Assembly (NCBI GenBank): GCA_017419465.1
Contig: JAFOLE010000243.1
Span: 1-13,284 of the forward strand
DNA: 13,284 bases
Reading direction: 5' to 3'
DNA from: Solobacterium sp.
GTDB taxonomy: Bacteria; Bacillota_I; Bacilli_A; Erysipelotrichales; Erysipelotrichaceae
Shown here: positions 6,315 to 12,435 of the stretch, piece after piece
Layout: each line of letters starts with the position of its first letter
Numbering within the stretch: position 1 is the first letter of the stretch
The notes under the pieces: generated by a model
The model's input: the letters and a program-made list of their open reading frames with translations, nothing else
Databases searched by the model: none
Told to the model about the DNA's origin: nothing
Made by a program: the position numbers and the translations under genes

Positions 6315-8549
6315 TTACTTTTCATTAAACTCGAACAGCGCACAGCCGTATGCCGGCAGCGGATAGGAAATATGATAATCCTTTCCGTCACACTCGCCTT
6401 TGACAGCCTTGAAGGAAGTTTCCTTTTCCCGTTCCGCTGTAAGCGCACCCTGCTCATCCAGCAGGAGTTTGTAGGTGCCCTTTACCGGAACACCGACCAT
6501 GTAGTCATCGCGCTCCATCGGTGTCATATTTACGACAAACAGCAGGTTCTTCTTGCCGGACTTTCCGCGGCGGACAAAGGAGAAGATACTGCGGTCACGG
6601 TCATCCGCATTGATCCACTCGAATCCATCCCAGGAATCATCCAGTTCATACATGGACGGATGAGACCGGTAAATATGAAGCAGATCGCGCATGAACAGCA
6701 GCACGCTGCGGTTCAGCGGTTCATCGCAGAGCCACCAGTCGAGTTCTACATTCTCATCCCACTCATGGTACTGGGCAAAATCCTGACCCATGAACAGGAG
6801 TTTCTTTCCGGCATGACCGAACATGAAGAAGTATCCGCATTTGAGGTTCGCGAACTTATCGACTTCATAACCCGGCATCTTGTTGATCATGGAACACTTC
6901 AGATGAACGACTTCATCATGGGAAAGTACCAGAATAAACTTCTCACTGGTCGCATAGCTCATACCGAAGGTCATCTTGTTGTGGTTATCCTTGCGGAAAT
7001 ACGGATCCAGCTTCATGTAATCCAGGAAGTCATGCATCCAGCCCATGTTCCACTTATAGGTGAAACCAAGACCGTCATCTTCCGGAGCCGCTGTGATCTT
7101 CGGCCAGGCGGTGGATTCTTCCGCAATGATGATCGTGCCATCCTTACGGCCGCGGATTACGGAATTCAGATGCTTGAAGAATTCAATTGCGTCGAGGTTT
7201 CCGTTTCCGCCGTATTTGTTCGGTACCCATTCGCCGTCCTTACGGCCATAGTCCAGATACAGCATGGACGCAACCGCATCCACGCGGAGTCCGTCGATGT
7301 GATAATCATCAAACCAGTACAGTGCATTGCCGATCATGAAGTTCAGCACTTCATTGCGGGAGTAGTCAAAGCACTTTGTGCCCCAGTCCGGATGCTCGCC
7401 CATTCTCGGATCGGCATATTCATAGGTCGGCTTTCCGTCAAAGTCCGCAAGACCGTGCGCATCCTTCGGGAAGTGTGCAGGCACCCAGTCAAGAATGACG
7501 CCGATGTTATGCATATGGAGGTAATCAACCATATACATGAACTCTTTCGGGGTTCCGTAACGCGCGGTCGGCGCATAGTATCCCGTTACCTGATATCCCC
7601 AGGAACCGTCAAACGGATATTCCGCAATACCCATCAGTTCTACATGCGTATATCCCATCCATTCGCAGTACTCAACCAGTTCATGGGCAAGTTCGGTATA
7701 GTTCAGGAAGCTGTCCTTGTCATCACGGTTGCGTTTCTTCCAGGAACCAAGGTGAACTTCATAAATTGCCATCGGCTGTTCAAACGTGTTCTTCTCAGCA
7801 CGCTGTTTCATCCAGGCATTGTCTTCCCAGTGATAGCCGTCAATGATGGCAGTGCGGCTCGCAGTTGCCGGACGAAGTTCCGCATGGAATGCATACGGGT
7901 CGGCCTTGTAAAGGACATCGCCCTTTTCCGTTGTGATCGCATACTTGTATGCTTCACCTTCCTGCATTCCTTCAATGAAACCCTCAAAGATACCGCTCTG
8001 TTCCAGCGGGATCATGTAGTTGGCAGTAGGATCCCACGCATTGCGGTCGCAGACAATGGAAACTGCCTTTGCGTGCGGTGCCCATACCGCAAAATGCCAT
8101 CCCTGCTTGCCGTCAAGCACTGCAGGATGTGCGCCCATCTTCTGATAGATCTTATAGTCTCTTCCCTTACCGAACAGATACCGGTCATATTCCGTCAGGA
8201 AGACCGGATCAAGTCCCGGGTTCGGCTTGTTCTCAGGAACCTTTTCCGCGGCCGGTTTGCGTGCTGCTTTCTTCGCAGGCTTCTTCGGCTCAGCTGCCTT
8301 TACAGTTTTCTCTGCAGGCTTTTTCGCAGCTGCAGTCTTCTTTGCCGGTTCGGCTTTCTCAGCCGGCACAGCCTTTTTAGCCGGCTTCTTTTCAGGTTCT
8401 GCCTTCACTGCCTTTTCCGCAGTCTTGGCAGCCGCTTTCTTCACCGGTTTTACTTCCTTTTCCGCTTCGGTCTGCTTTGCGGCAGCGTTGATGGCACGCT
8501 TAACCGCAGGTTTCACCGTACCTGCATTGCGTTTTGCTTTCACAGCCAT
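6315..8549 (-). CDS. glgB: 1,4-alpha-glucan (glycogen) branching enzyme with Lys/Ala-rich N-terminal extension
   Basis: GlgB cuts alpha-1,4-glucan chains and rejoins them by alpha-1,6 bonds to branch glycogen. The conserved enzyme begins near residue 115 (TEYDRYLFGKG). It has a CBM48 domain (about 130-230, WHFAVWAPHAKAVSIV) and then a GH13 barrel. Motif I is DWVPAHF (354-360). The nucleophile Asp424 is in GLRVDAVASM, the acid/base Glu477 in IIIAEEST, and Asp545 in LSHDEVVH. FMGQDFAQYHEWDE (586-599) and a C-terminal beta domain complete it. Residues 1-110 are unusual: about 30 Lys, 31 Ala and 12 Pro in AKKA/PAKKA-like repeats, resembling histone H1 tails. The ATG has a strong AAGGAG ten bases upstream (8560-8565) in the same frame as the tail, so the tail should be translated. 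No other glg gene is nearby. It is monocistronic, with its own promoter and terminator. Confidence 0.97.
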   Translation of the reverse strand: MAVKAKRNAGTVKPAVKRAINAAAKQTEAEKEVKPVKKAAAKTAEKAVKAEPEKKPAKKAVPAEKAEPAKKTAAAKKPAEKTVKAAEPKKPAKKAARKPAAEKVPENKPNPGLDPVFLTEYDRYLFGKGRDYKIYQKMGAHPAVLDGKQGWHFAVWAPHAKAVSIVCDRNAWDPTANYMIPLEQSGIFEGFIEGMQEGEAYKYAITTEKGDVLYKADPYAFHAELRPATASRTAIIDGYHWEDNAWMKQRAEKNTFEQPMAIYEVHLGSWKKRNRDDKDSFLNYTELAHELVEYCEWMGYTHVELMGIAEYPFDGSWGYQVTGYYAPTARYGTPKEFMYMVDYLHMHNIGVILDWVPAHFPKDAHGLADFDGKPTYEYADPRMGEHPDWGTKCFDYSRNEVLNFMIGNALYWFDDYHIDGLRVDAVASMLYLDYGRKDGEWVPNKYGGNGNLDAIEFFKHLNSVIRGRKDGTIIIAEESTAWPKITAAPEDDGLGFTYKWNMGWMHDFLDYMKLDPYFRKDNHNKMTFGMSYATSEKFILVLSHDEVVHLKCSMINKMPGYEVDKFANLKCGYFFMFGHAGKKLLFMGQDFAQYHEWDENVELDWWLCDEPLNRSVLLFMRDLLHIYRSHPSMYELDDSWDGFEWINADDRDRSIFSFVRRGKSGKKNLLFVVNMTPMERDDYMVGVPVKGTYKLLLDEQGALTAEREKETSFKAVKGECDGKDYHISYPLPAYGCALFEFNEK

Positions 8550-8581
8550 ATGTATAGTTCTCCTTAAAAATTGTCTTATGT

Positions 8582-8597
8582 TTACGCATATGCGTAA
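8582..8597. promoter_or_regulatory. 16-bp perfect palindrome in the glgB leader, candidate operator
   Basis: TTACGCATATGCGTAA is a perfect inverted repeat with no spacer. It lies between the proposed glgB -10 box (8608-8613) and the ribosome binding site (8560-8565), close to where transcription would start. That is a typical site for a repressor. A zero-loop palindrome is a poor RNA hairpin, which favours a DNA-binding site. The cognate regulator is unknown. A related imperfect repeat (ACGCAT gcatc ATGCAT) occurs upstream at 8648-8664. Confidence 0.5.
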
Positions 8598-8607
8598 TTA
8601 TGAATTT

Positions 8608-8613
8608 ATTATA
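8608..8613 (-). promoter_or_regulatory. Candidate -10 box of the glgB promoter
   Basis: On the minus strand this reads TATAAT, an exact match to the sigma-A -10 consensus, 58 bases before the glgB ATG in an AT-rich region. No good -35 (TTGACA-like) hexamer is found 16-18 bases upstream, where the sequence is A-rich (GAAAAA). The promoter may therefore need an activator or be moderate in strength. Confidence 0.5.
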
Positions 8614-8676
8614 ACCCTTTTGAATGACGATTTTTCGTGGATTTCAGACGCATGCATCATGCATTTAATGGTAAAT

Positions 8677-8707
8677 AAAAAAAATCCGTGATTCCCGAAA
8701 TTCTTTA
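8677..8707 (-). terminator. Weak candidate terminator after the GNAT gene
   Basis: On the minus strand, immediately after the acetyltransferase TGA, GTGAT and ATCAC can pair as a short 5-bp stem with a large loop. A run of eight T follows three bases later. The T run is convincing but the stem is weak, so read-through into glgB is possible. Confidence 0.3.
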
Positions 8708-9202
8708 TCACTGTTCCGCAATCTCAAAGGCGATTCTCGGATCCCCGTTCGTCAGAAGGATAATACCGCACTGATGGAATCCGAGGGATTCCAGTACGTG
8801 CCGCATCGCCGCATTGTCTTCGTGCGTATCCATGCGCAGATGACCGTTTGCACTGCGGATAGCCCAGCGAATCGCTTCCTTGCCGGCACCGCTTCCTTCA
8901 GCTGCCGCAATCCGGTGTACAACACCGTACGGACGGTCACACTGCCATGCGCCGTCATAGATCACATCATAGGTTGATTCCGCGTGCGCTCCGTACCAGT
9001 ATGCAAATACCCCGGCAAGCACATCATCATGAAAGACACCGTATAAACGATGTTTAACAATATCATCCCGAAGAACTTCAACCGGCGGCCAGTTATCCTT
9101 CCACTGATTCACATTGCCGATCCGCCGCATAAATGCACGGGCATTCTCATAAATAACGAGCGCTTCATCAAGCTCTTCTGTTTTCAGCAGCCGGATACTC
9201 AT
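8708..9202 (-). CDS. GNAT family N-acetyltransferase
   Basis: This is a 164-residue single-domain GCN5-related acetyltransferase, which would move an acetyl group from acetyl-CoA to an amine on an unknown small molecule or protein. The fold is seen as an N-terminal strand and helix (SIRLLKTEELDEALVIYENA), a central sheet (YGVFHDDVLAGVFAYWYG), and the acetyl-CoA region HRIAAAEGSGAGKEAIRWA (about 96-114). The C-terminal signature RMDTHEDNAAMRHVLESLGF (123-142) is followed by a terminal strand. The usual RxxGxG/A pyrophosphate loop is present only as the looser GSGAGKE. I chose the ATG at 9202; a TTG at 9208 is in frame. Neither has a clear Shine-Dalgarno site, and a leaderless or very short-leader transcript is possible. 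The substrate cannot be predicted. It is divergent from rnhC. Confidence 0.85.
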   Translation of the reverse strand: MSIRLLKTEELDEALVIYENARAFMRRIGNVNQWKDNWPPVEVLRDDIVKHRLYGVFHDDVLAGVFAYWYGAHAESTYDVIYDGAWQCDRPYGVVHRIAAAEGSGAGKEAIRWAIRSANGHLRMDTHEDNAAMRHVLESLGFHQCGIILLTNGDPRIAFEIAEQ

Positions 9203-9222
9203 AAGCAAGACAATATCATGTG

Positions 9223-9231
9223 TGCTACAAT
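9223..9231 (+). promoter_or_regulatory. Candidate extended -10 promoter of rnhC, possibly leaderless
   Basis: TGCTACAAT matches an extended -10 (TGn followed by TACAAT). It ends 6 bases before the ATG at 9238, so transcription would begin at or next to the start codon. No Shine-Dalgarno sequence precedes that ATG, which agrees with a leaderless mRNA. No -35 match is seen, as is usual for extended -10 promoters. Confidence 0.45.
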
Positions 9232-9237
9232 TTCGCC

Positions 9238-10083
9238 ATGAGTACGATCACAATCAAACTGAATTCTGAACAGAAACAGCGTCTCTATGATGCGTTTCGT
9301 GAATATGAAGCCGATGCGCCCCAGTATGCGGACTGGCAGCTCCGCCCGGAAAACTGTGTGATCACCTGCTATACAAGCGGAAAAGTGGTCTTTCAGGGCA
9401 AGGATGCGGAAGTATATGCCTCCCCGTTTCGGGACACTGCCGATGCGATTCCGCTCCCTGAGGCAGGCAGCGATGAAGTCGGTACCGGAGATTATTTCGG
9501 CCCGGTATGCGTCAGTGCCGCCATTGTCACAAAGGAGGACCTTGCACGGCTTCATGAGCTCGGTGTCAGAGACTCCAAAGCAGTCACGGATGCGGATATC
9601 CGCCGCATCGCACCGGAGCTGAAACAGCTCCTGCTGCACACGATTCTGATTGTTTCACCTTCGCATTACAATCAGGTCCATACCACAACCAACATGAATG
9701 CGATCAAGGCAAAGCTTCATAACCAGGCGTATCTGAATCTTGCGGCGAAGCAGACGCTGCCTTCCTTCTGCATCGTGGATCAGTTTGCGCCAAAGCCGAT
9801 GTATTACAGTTATCTACGCTCAGAGCCCAACGTAGTACGGACGCTCCACTTTGAAACAAAAGCAGAAAACAAGTACCCCGCCGTCGGGGCCGCATCGATC
9901 CTTGCCCGCAATGCATTCCTGGAATACATGGACAAGATGGAAGAATACTACGGAATGAAGTTTGCGAAGGGATCCGGCGCTCCTGCCGATCGCTGCGCAA
10001 CGGAATTCGTGGAACGCTTCGGAAAAGAAAAGCTCGGCGAAGTCGCCAAGCTTCATTTCAAGAATACCGAAAAACTGAAGTAA
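9238..10083 (+). CDS. rnhC: Ribonuclease HIII
   Basis: RNase HIII cleaves the RNA strand of RNA-DNA hybrids, removing R-loops and primer RNA in the cytoplasm. At 281 residues the protein shows both family domains. The N-terminal TBP-like substrate-binding domain is at about 1-70 and includes CVITCYTSGKVVFQGKDAE, typical of HIII rather than HII. The catalytic RNase H fold is at about 76-281. Active-site residues visible are Asp79 and Glu80 in GSDEVGTGDYFGP and Asp181 in IVDQF. RDSKAVTD (111-118) and VGAASILARNAF (216-227) are also typical. An in-frame ATG at 9220 would add MCYNFA. I prefer 9238 because the known family begins just here and an extended -10 sits right before it. It is the only complete plus-strand gene, divergent from the acetyltransferase and convergent with the oxidoreductase. 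Confidence 0.97.
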   Translation: MSTITIKLNSEQKQRLYDAFREYEADAPQYADWQLRPENCVITCYTSGKVVFQGKDAEVYASPFRDTADAIPLPEAGSDEVGTGDYFGPVCVSAAIVTKEDLARLHELGVRDSKAVTDADIRRIAPELKQLLLHTILIVSPSHYNQVHTTTNMNAIKAKLHNQAYLNLAAKQTLPSFCIVDQFAPKPMYYSYLRSEPNVVRTLHFETKAENKYPAVGAASILARNAFLEYMDKMEEYYGMKFAKGSGAPADRCATEFVERFGKEKLGEVAKLHFKNTEKLK

Positions 10084-10088
10084 GGATT

Positions 10089-10688
10089 CTATTCCGCCGA
10101 TATCTGTTCGGCGGTTTTTTTCGCAGCGGCCATCGCCTGACGCAGCGCATTCTTTACATCATAGCCCTGTACATCCATGCCGGAAGCCGCAATCGTGATC
10201 ACCTCACCATATCCAAGCAGCTGAGACAGCGCCTTCAGATACGGAGTCGCCTGTTCGAGCGGCGAGCCCGTCTCAATAAATCCGCCTCTGGTAGTGAGAT
10301 ATACCAGTCTGCTGGCCCGGCAAAGACCATGCAGACCGGTTTCGTCGGAGCGGAAGGTTATCCCTTCAACACAGACATTCTCAATAAACATTTTCAGAAG
10401 CGACGGAAAGCTGAGATCCCAGAACGGCGCCGCTATCACAATAAGATCAGACGCCGCAAAGAGCTTTGCCCATTGGAATCTTGGATGATCGAGGTCCTGT
10501 GCCGCAAGCAGTTCTTCCCGTTCCGCATAAAAATCATTTGCGAGCGGCTGAAGATCCAGCTCACGGAGTTTCAGGGTATGAACCTGAAACCGGTCTTTAT
10601 TCAGTCCGTCAAAGAACGCGTCAGAAAGCAGATGTGTACGGGAATGCCCGCGCATGAGACAGTCAATGAACAGAACCCGTTTTTTCAT
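10089..10688 (-). CDS. Flavodoxin-fold NAD(P)H oxidoreductase (quinone reductase / azoreductase-like)
   Basis: This 199-residue protein has the flavodoxin-like fold of FMN-dependent NAD(P)H:quinone oxidoreductases and AzoR-type enzymes, which pass two electrons from NAD(P)H to quinones, azo dyes or other acceptors. Evidence is the first strand KRVLFIDC followed by SRTHLL (16-21, FMN phosphate loop), then DLIVIAAPFWDLSFPSLLKMFIENV (81-105, split here as the conserved AP-x-W/Y and PS-LK-x-FI elements), and LTTRGG (131-136, the family's S/TRGG flavin loop). There is no signal peptide, so it is cytoplasmic. The ATG overlaps the nucleoside phosphorylase stop by 4 bp (ATGA), showing cotranscription and coupled translation. 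Why it travels with nucleoside salvage is not evident. The C-terminal ten codons double as the rnhC terminator on the other strand. Confidence 0.85.
   Translation of the reverse strand: MKKRVLFIDCLMRGHSRTHLLSDAFFDGLNKDRFQVHTLKLRELDLQPLANDFYAEREELLAAQDLDHPRFQWAKLFAASDLIVIAAPFWDLSFPSLLKMFIENVCVEGITFRSDETGLHGLCRASRLVYLTTRGGFIETGSPLEQATPYLKALSQLLGYGEVITIAASGMDVQGYDVKNALRQAMAAAKKTAEQISAE
10094..10121 (+). terminator. Rho-independent terminator of rnhC, inside the convergent gene's coding end
   Basis: CCGCCGA and TCGGCGG form a perfect 7-bp GC-rich stem with a 7-nt loop, followed by seven T. It starts 10 bases after the rnhC stop. The whole element lies inside the last ten codons of the convergent oxidoreductase gene; the T run is the complement of its two Lys codons. 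Confidence 0.9.
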
Positions 10689-11410
10689 TGCACATTCTTC
10701 AGGGCAGAAAGCGCCGTGATGATTTCACGCCGTTCGCCCTCCGCCGTCAAAGCCGCACCGTCCGCATAGCTGCCGATTGATTCGGATGTATCCTTTCCAT
10801 AAAGAACGACATTATTCAGGATGGATGCAGTGCGGATCCTGCGAAGTCTTCCCACCGTAAACAGTGCGGCGGTTTCCATATCCGCACCGAGTACGCCGTA
10901 GCGGCTCCACATGGCTTCTTCTTCCGCATTGGTATCGATATAGAAACTTTCATGACTGTGGACGATTCCGGTGTGATATGTCCACATCATCTCTTCTGCC
11001 TTGCGGATGCATTCTTCCAGAAGCCGGTGATTGGGAACTGCCGGAAATCTGATATCCGCATACGCTCTGGATGTCCCTTCATCACGCACTGCCCCTTCCG
11101 CAAAGATCAGATCGCCAAGCCCGATTCCTTTCTGAAGCGCGCCGCAGGATCCGATCCGGATCATGGTATCAACGCCCAGATTGTGAAGCTCTTCAATGGC
11201 GATCGAAGCCGAACTGCCGCCGATTCCGGTAGAACATGCGATGACCGGCATACCTTCATACATCCCGCATAAGGTACGGAATTCCCGGTTATAGGCAAGT
11301 TCCCTGACATCGGTCAGTTCGGTTGCGATACGGTCAAGCCGTGCCGGATCGCCGGGCAGAATGGCACAGCGCGCATTGACTGCGTCCAGCTGAATATGTG
11401 GCTGAAGCAT
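10685..11410 (-). CDS. Nucleoside phosphorylase (PNP/Udp family)
   Basis: This enzyme should split nucleosides with phosphate into free base and (deoxy)ribose-1-phosphate, the first salvage step after uptake by the adjacent transporter. At 241 residues it fits the PNP_UDP_1 family. Motifs are ILPGDPARLDRIA (17-29, phosphate loop with Arg24), STGIGGSSASIAIEEL (60-75), RIGSCGAL (85-92, with Arg85) and GVLGADMETAALF (172-184, where the ME pair holds the ribose). The stretch AVRDEGTSRAYADIRFPAVP resembles uridine phosphorylase. RIGSCG is more like DeoD-type purine nucleoside phosphorylases, and the Gln/Arg uracil-binding loop of Udp (GQERY) is absent, so base specificity is open. AAGGAGG (11420-11426) lies nine bases before the ATG. 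There is no obvious promoter between it and the permease gene, so it probably relies on read-through of the hairpin at 11438-11473. Confidence 0.9.
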   Translation of the reverse strand: MLQPHIQLDAVNARCAILPGDPARLDRIATELTDVRELAYNREFRTLCGMYEGMPVIACSTGIGGSSASIAIEELHNLGVDTMIRIGSCGALQKGIGLGDLIFAEGAVRDEGTSRAYADIRFPAVPNHRLLEECIRKAEEMMWTYHTGIVHSHESFYIDTNAEEEAMWSRYGVLGADMETAALFTVGRLRRIRTASILNNVVLYGKDTSESIGSYADGAALTAEGERREIITALSALKNVQ

Positions 11411-11430
11411 TGTAGATTTCCTCCTTGTTC

Positions 11431-11473
11431 AAAGAAAACAGGATACCGGTTCCGCAAAGAACCGATATCCTGT
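11431..11473 (-). terminator. Intra-operon hairpin (terminator or attenuator) between permease and phosphorylase genes
   Basis: On the minus strand a 15-bp stem (ACAGGATATCGGTTC and GAACCGGTATCCTGT, one G-U wobble) with a 6-nt loop is followed by TTTTCTTTG. Its T run is interrupted by a C. It lies 21 bases after the permease stop and immediately before the AAGGAGG of the nucleoside phosphorylase, leaving no space for a new promoter. Partial termination or mRNA stabilisation of the transporter part is more likely than full termination. Confidence 0.7.
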
Positions 11474-11494
11474 AAATAACTGCAGATCTGAAGC

Positions 11495-12418
11495 TTATTT
11501 GATACCCTGTTCGATCTTGCGCTTGCGGTGAATCGAGTAGAGACTCGTAAACACGATGGCAATAATTGTCGCAAGATACGGAATCATCTCAAGGAATTCG
11601 GTCGGGAAGTTGGACTGTGACTTAAGGGTCAGTGACAGCGAGCTGGTCGCACCGAAGAGCAGTGATACAAGTGCGGAACCAACCGGATTTCCGTTTGCCA
11701 TGTTCTGGGCGGAAAGTCCGATATAGCCTCGGCCGTTGACCATGTTCTTCATGAAGAAGGTAACCCAGCTCATGGAGAGGAATGTTCCGGAAAGCCCGGC
11801 AAACAGTCCGCAGAACAGGAATGCGATATAACCGATCTTCTTGACACTGATACCGACGGATTCTGCTGCCTTCGGGTTTTCACCTACCGAACGGATACGA
11901 AGGCCGACGCGTGTACGCTTCAGAAGGAACCATACGAACCATACGCAGAATACTGCGACATAGGTCAGAAGGCTCTGACCGGAAATGATCCGTCCGAGGA
12001 TCGGAATATCCTTGATGATCGGAATATTGATGTTCGGGATCTGATAGGAACGGAATGCGCCGGAAGTTGTGGACTTTTCACCGGTCAGAAGATACATGAT
12101 GAATACCGTTCCGCCGGTCGCCGCAAGGTTGAACGCAATACACGTCAGGTACAGGTCCGTTTTGCCGCTGAGATGTGCAAACGCGATTACAAATCCGGTA
12201 AGAAGTCCTGTGAGAATGCCGCAGGCAACACCTGCCCAGACATTTCCGAGATAATGCGCACCGGTAACAGCACCGAGTGCAGAGCAGAGAATCATACCTT
12301 CAACACCCATGTTGAACATGCCGGCCTGTCTTGTCATCAGAGCAGCCAGTGCCGCAAATACAAGCGGTGTTGACATCTTAATTGCATCCGCAATAAACGC
12401 AACAATATCAATTGACAT
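11495..12418 (-). CDS. Nucleoside-type ABC transporter permease (NupQ/YufQ-like)
   Basis: This is one of two membrane subunits of a BMP/Nup-type ABC importer, a family that takes up nucleosides in Bacillus (nupNOPQ) and Streptococcus. The protein has 307 residues and is strongly hydrophobic, with about eight predicted membrane segments. Family marks are QAGMFNMGVEGMILCSALG (31-49, the FNxGxEGxxL element), the cytoplasmic VGENPKAAESVGI loop (178-190) that contacts the ATPase, VNGRGYIGLSA (227-237), and the C-terminal basic HRKRK. The ATG has an AGGAGG seven bases upstream (12426-12431) and begins 17 nt after the preceding permease stop, so the two are cotranscribed. The neighbouring nucleoside phosphorylase supports a nucleoside substrate over sugars. 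The ATPase and lipoprotein genes should lie beyond the right edge. Confidence 0.92.
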   Translation of the reverse strand: MSIDIVAFIADAIKMSTPLVFAALAALMTRQAGMFNMGVEGMILCSALGAVTGAHYLGNVWAGVACGILTGLLTGFVIAFAHLSGKTDLYLTCIAFNLAATGGTVFIMYLLTGEKSTTSGAFRSYQIPNINIPIIKDIPILGRIISGQSLLTYVAVFCVWFVWFLLKRTRVGLRIRSVGENPKAAESVGISVKKIGYIAFLFCGLFAGLSGTFLSMSWVTFFMKNMVNGRGYIGLSAQNMANGNPVGSALVSLLFGATSSLSLTLKSQSNFPTEFLEMIPYLATIIAIVFTSLYSIHRKRKIEQGIK

Positions 12419-12435
12419 GATTTAACCTCCTCGGA

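Noticed and set aside
6372..8567. A 731-codon open frame on the plus strand running antisense to nearly all of glgB
   Set aside because: It is codon-aligned with glgB (same codon boundaries), so it is open simply because the sense gene avoids TTA, CTA and TCA codons. It has no recognisable domain or ribosome binding site, while glgB has all catalytic motifs.
8645..8670. ATGCAT repeats as a possible short tandem repeat or CRISPR remnant
   Set aside because: There are only two to three overlapping 6-mers, with no spacer-repeat periodicity and no cas genes. A regulatory half-site is the better, still weak, explanation.
8227..8691. Plus-strand Phe/Ala-rich frame that looks like a hydrophobic membrane protein
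   Set aside because: It is the out-of-frame complement of the Lys/Ala repeat tail of GlgB (AAG/GCA complements read as Phe/Ala), so the repeated pattern is an artefact.
9220..9237. Upstream ATG of rnhC adding MCYNFA
   Set aside because: It overlaps the extended -10 box, has no ribosome binding site, and adds residues before the point where the family normally starts.
11411..11494. A purine riboswitch before the nucleoside phosphorylase
   Set aside because: Only one simple hairpin is present and the 84-bp gap is too short for an aptamer plus expression platform. No conserved three-way junction core was seen.
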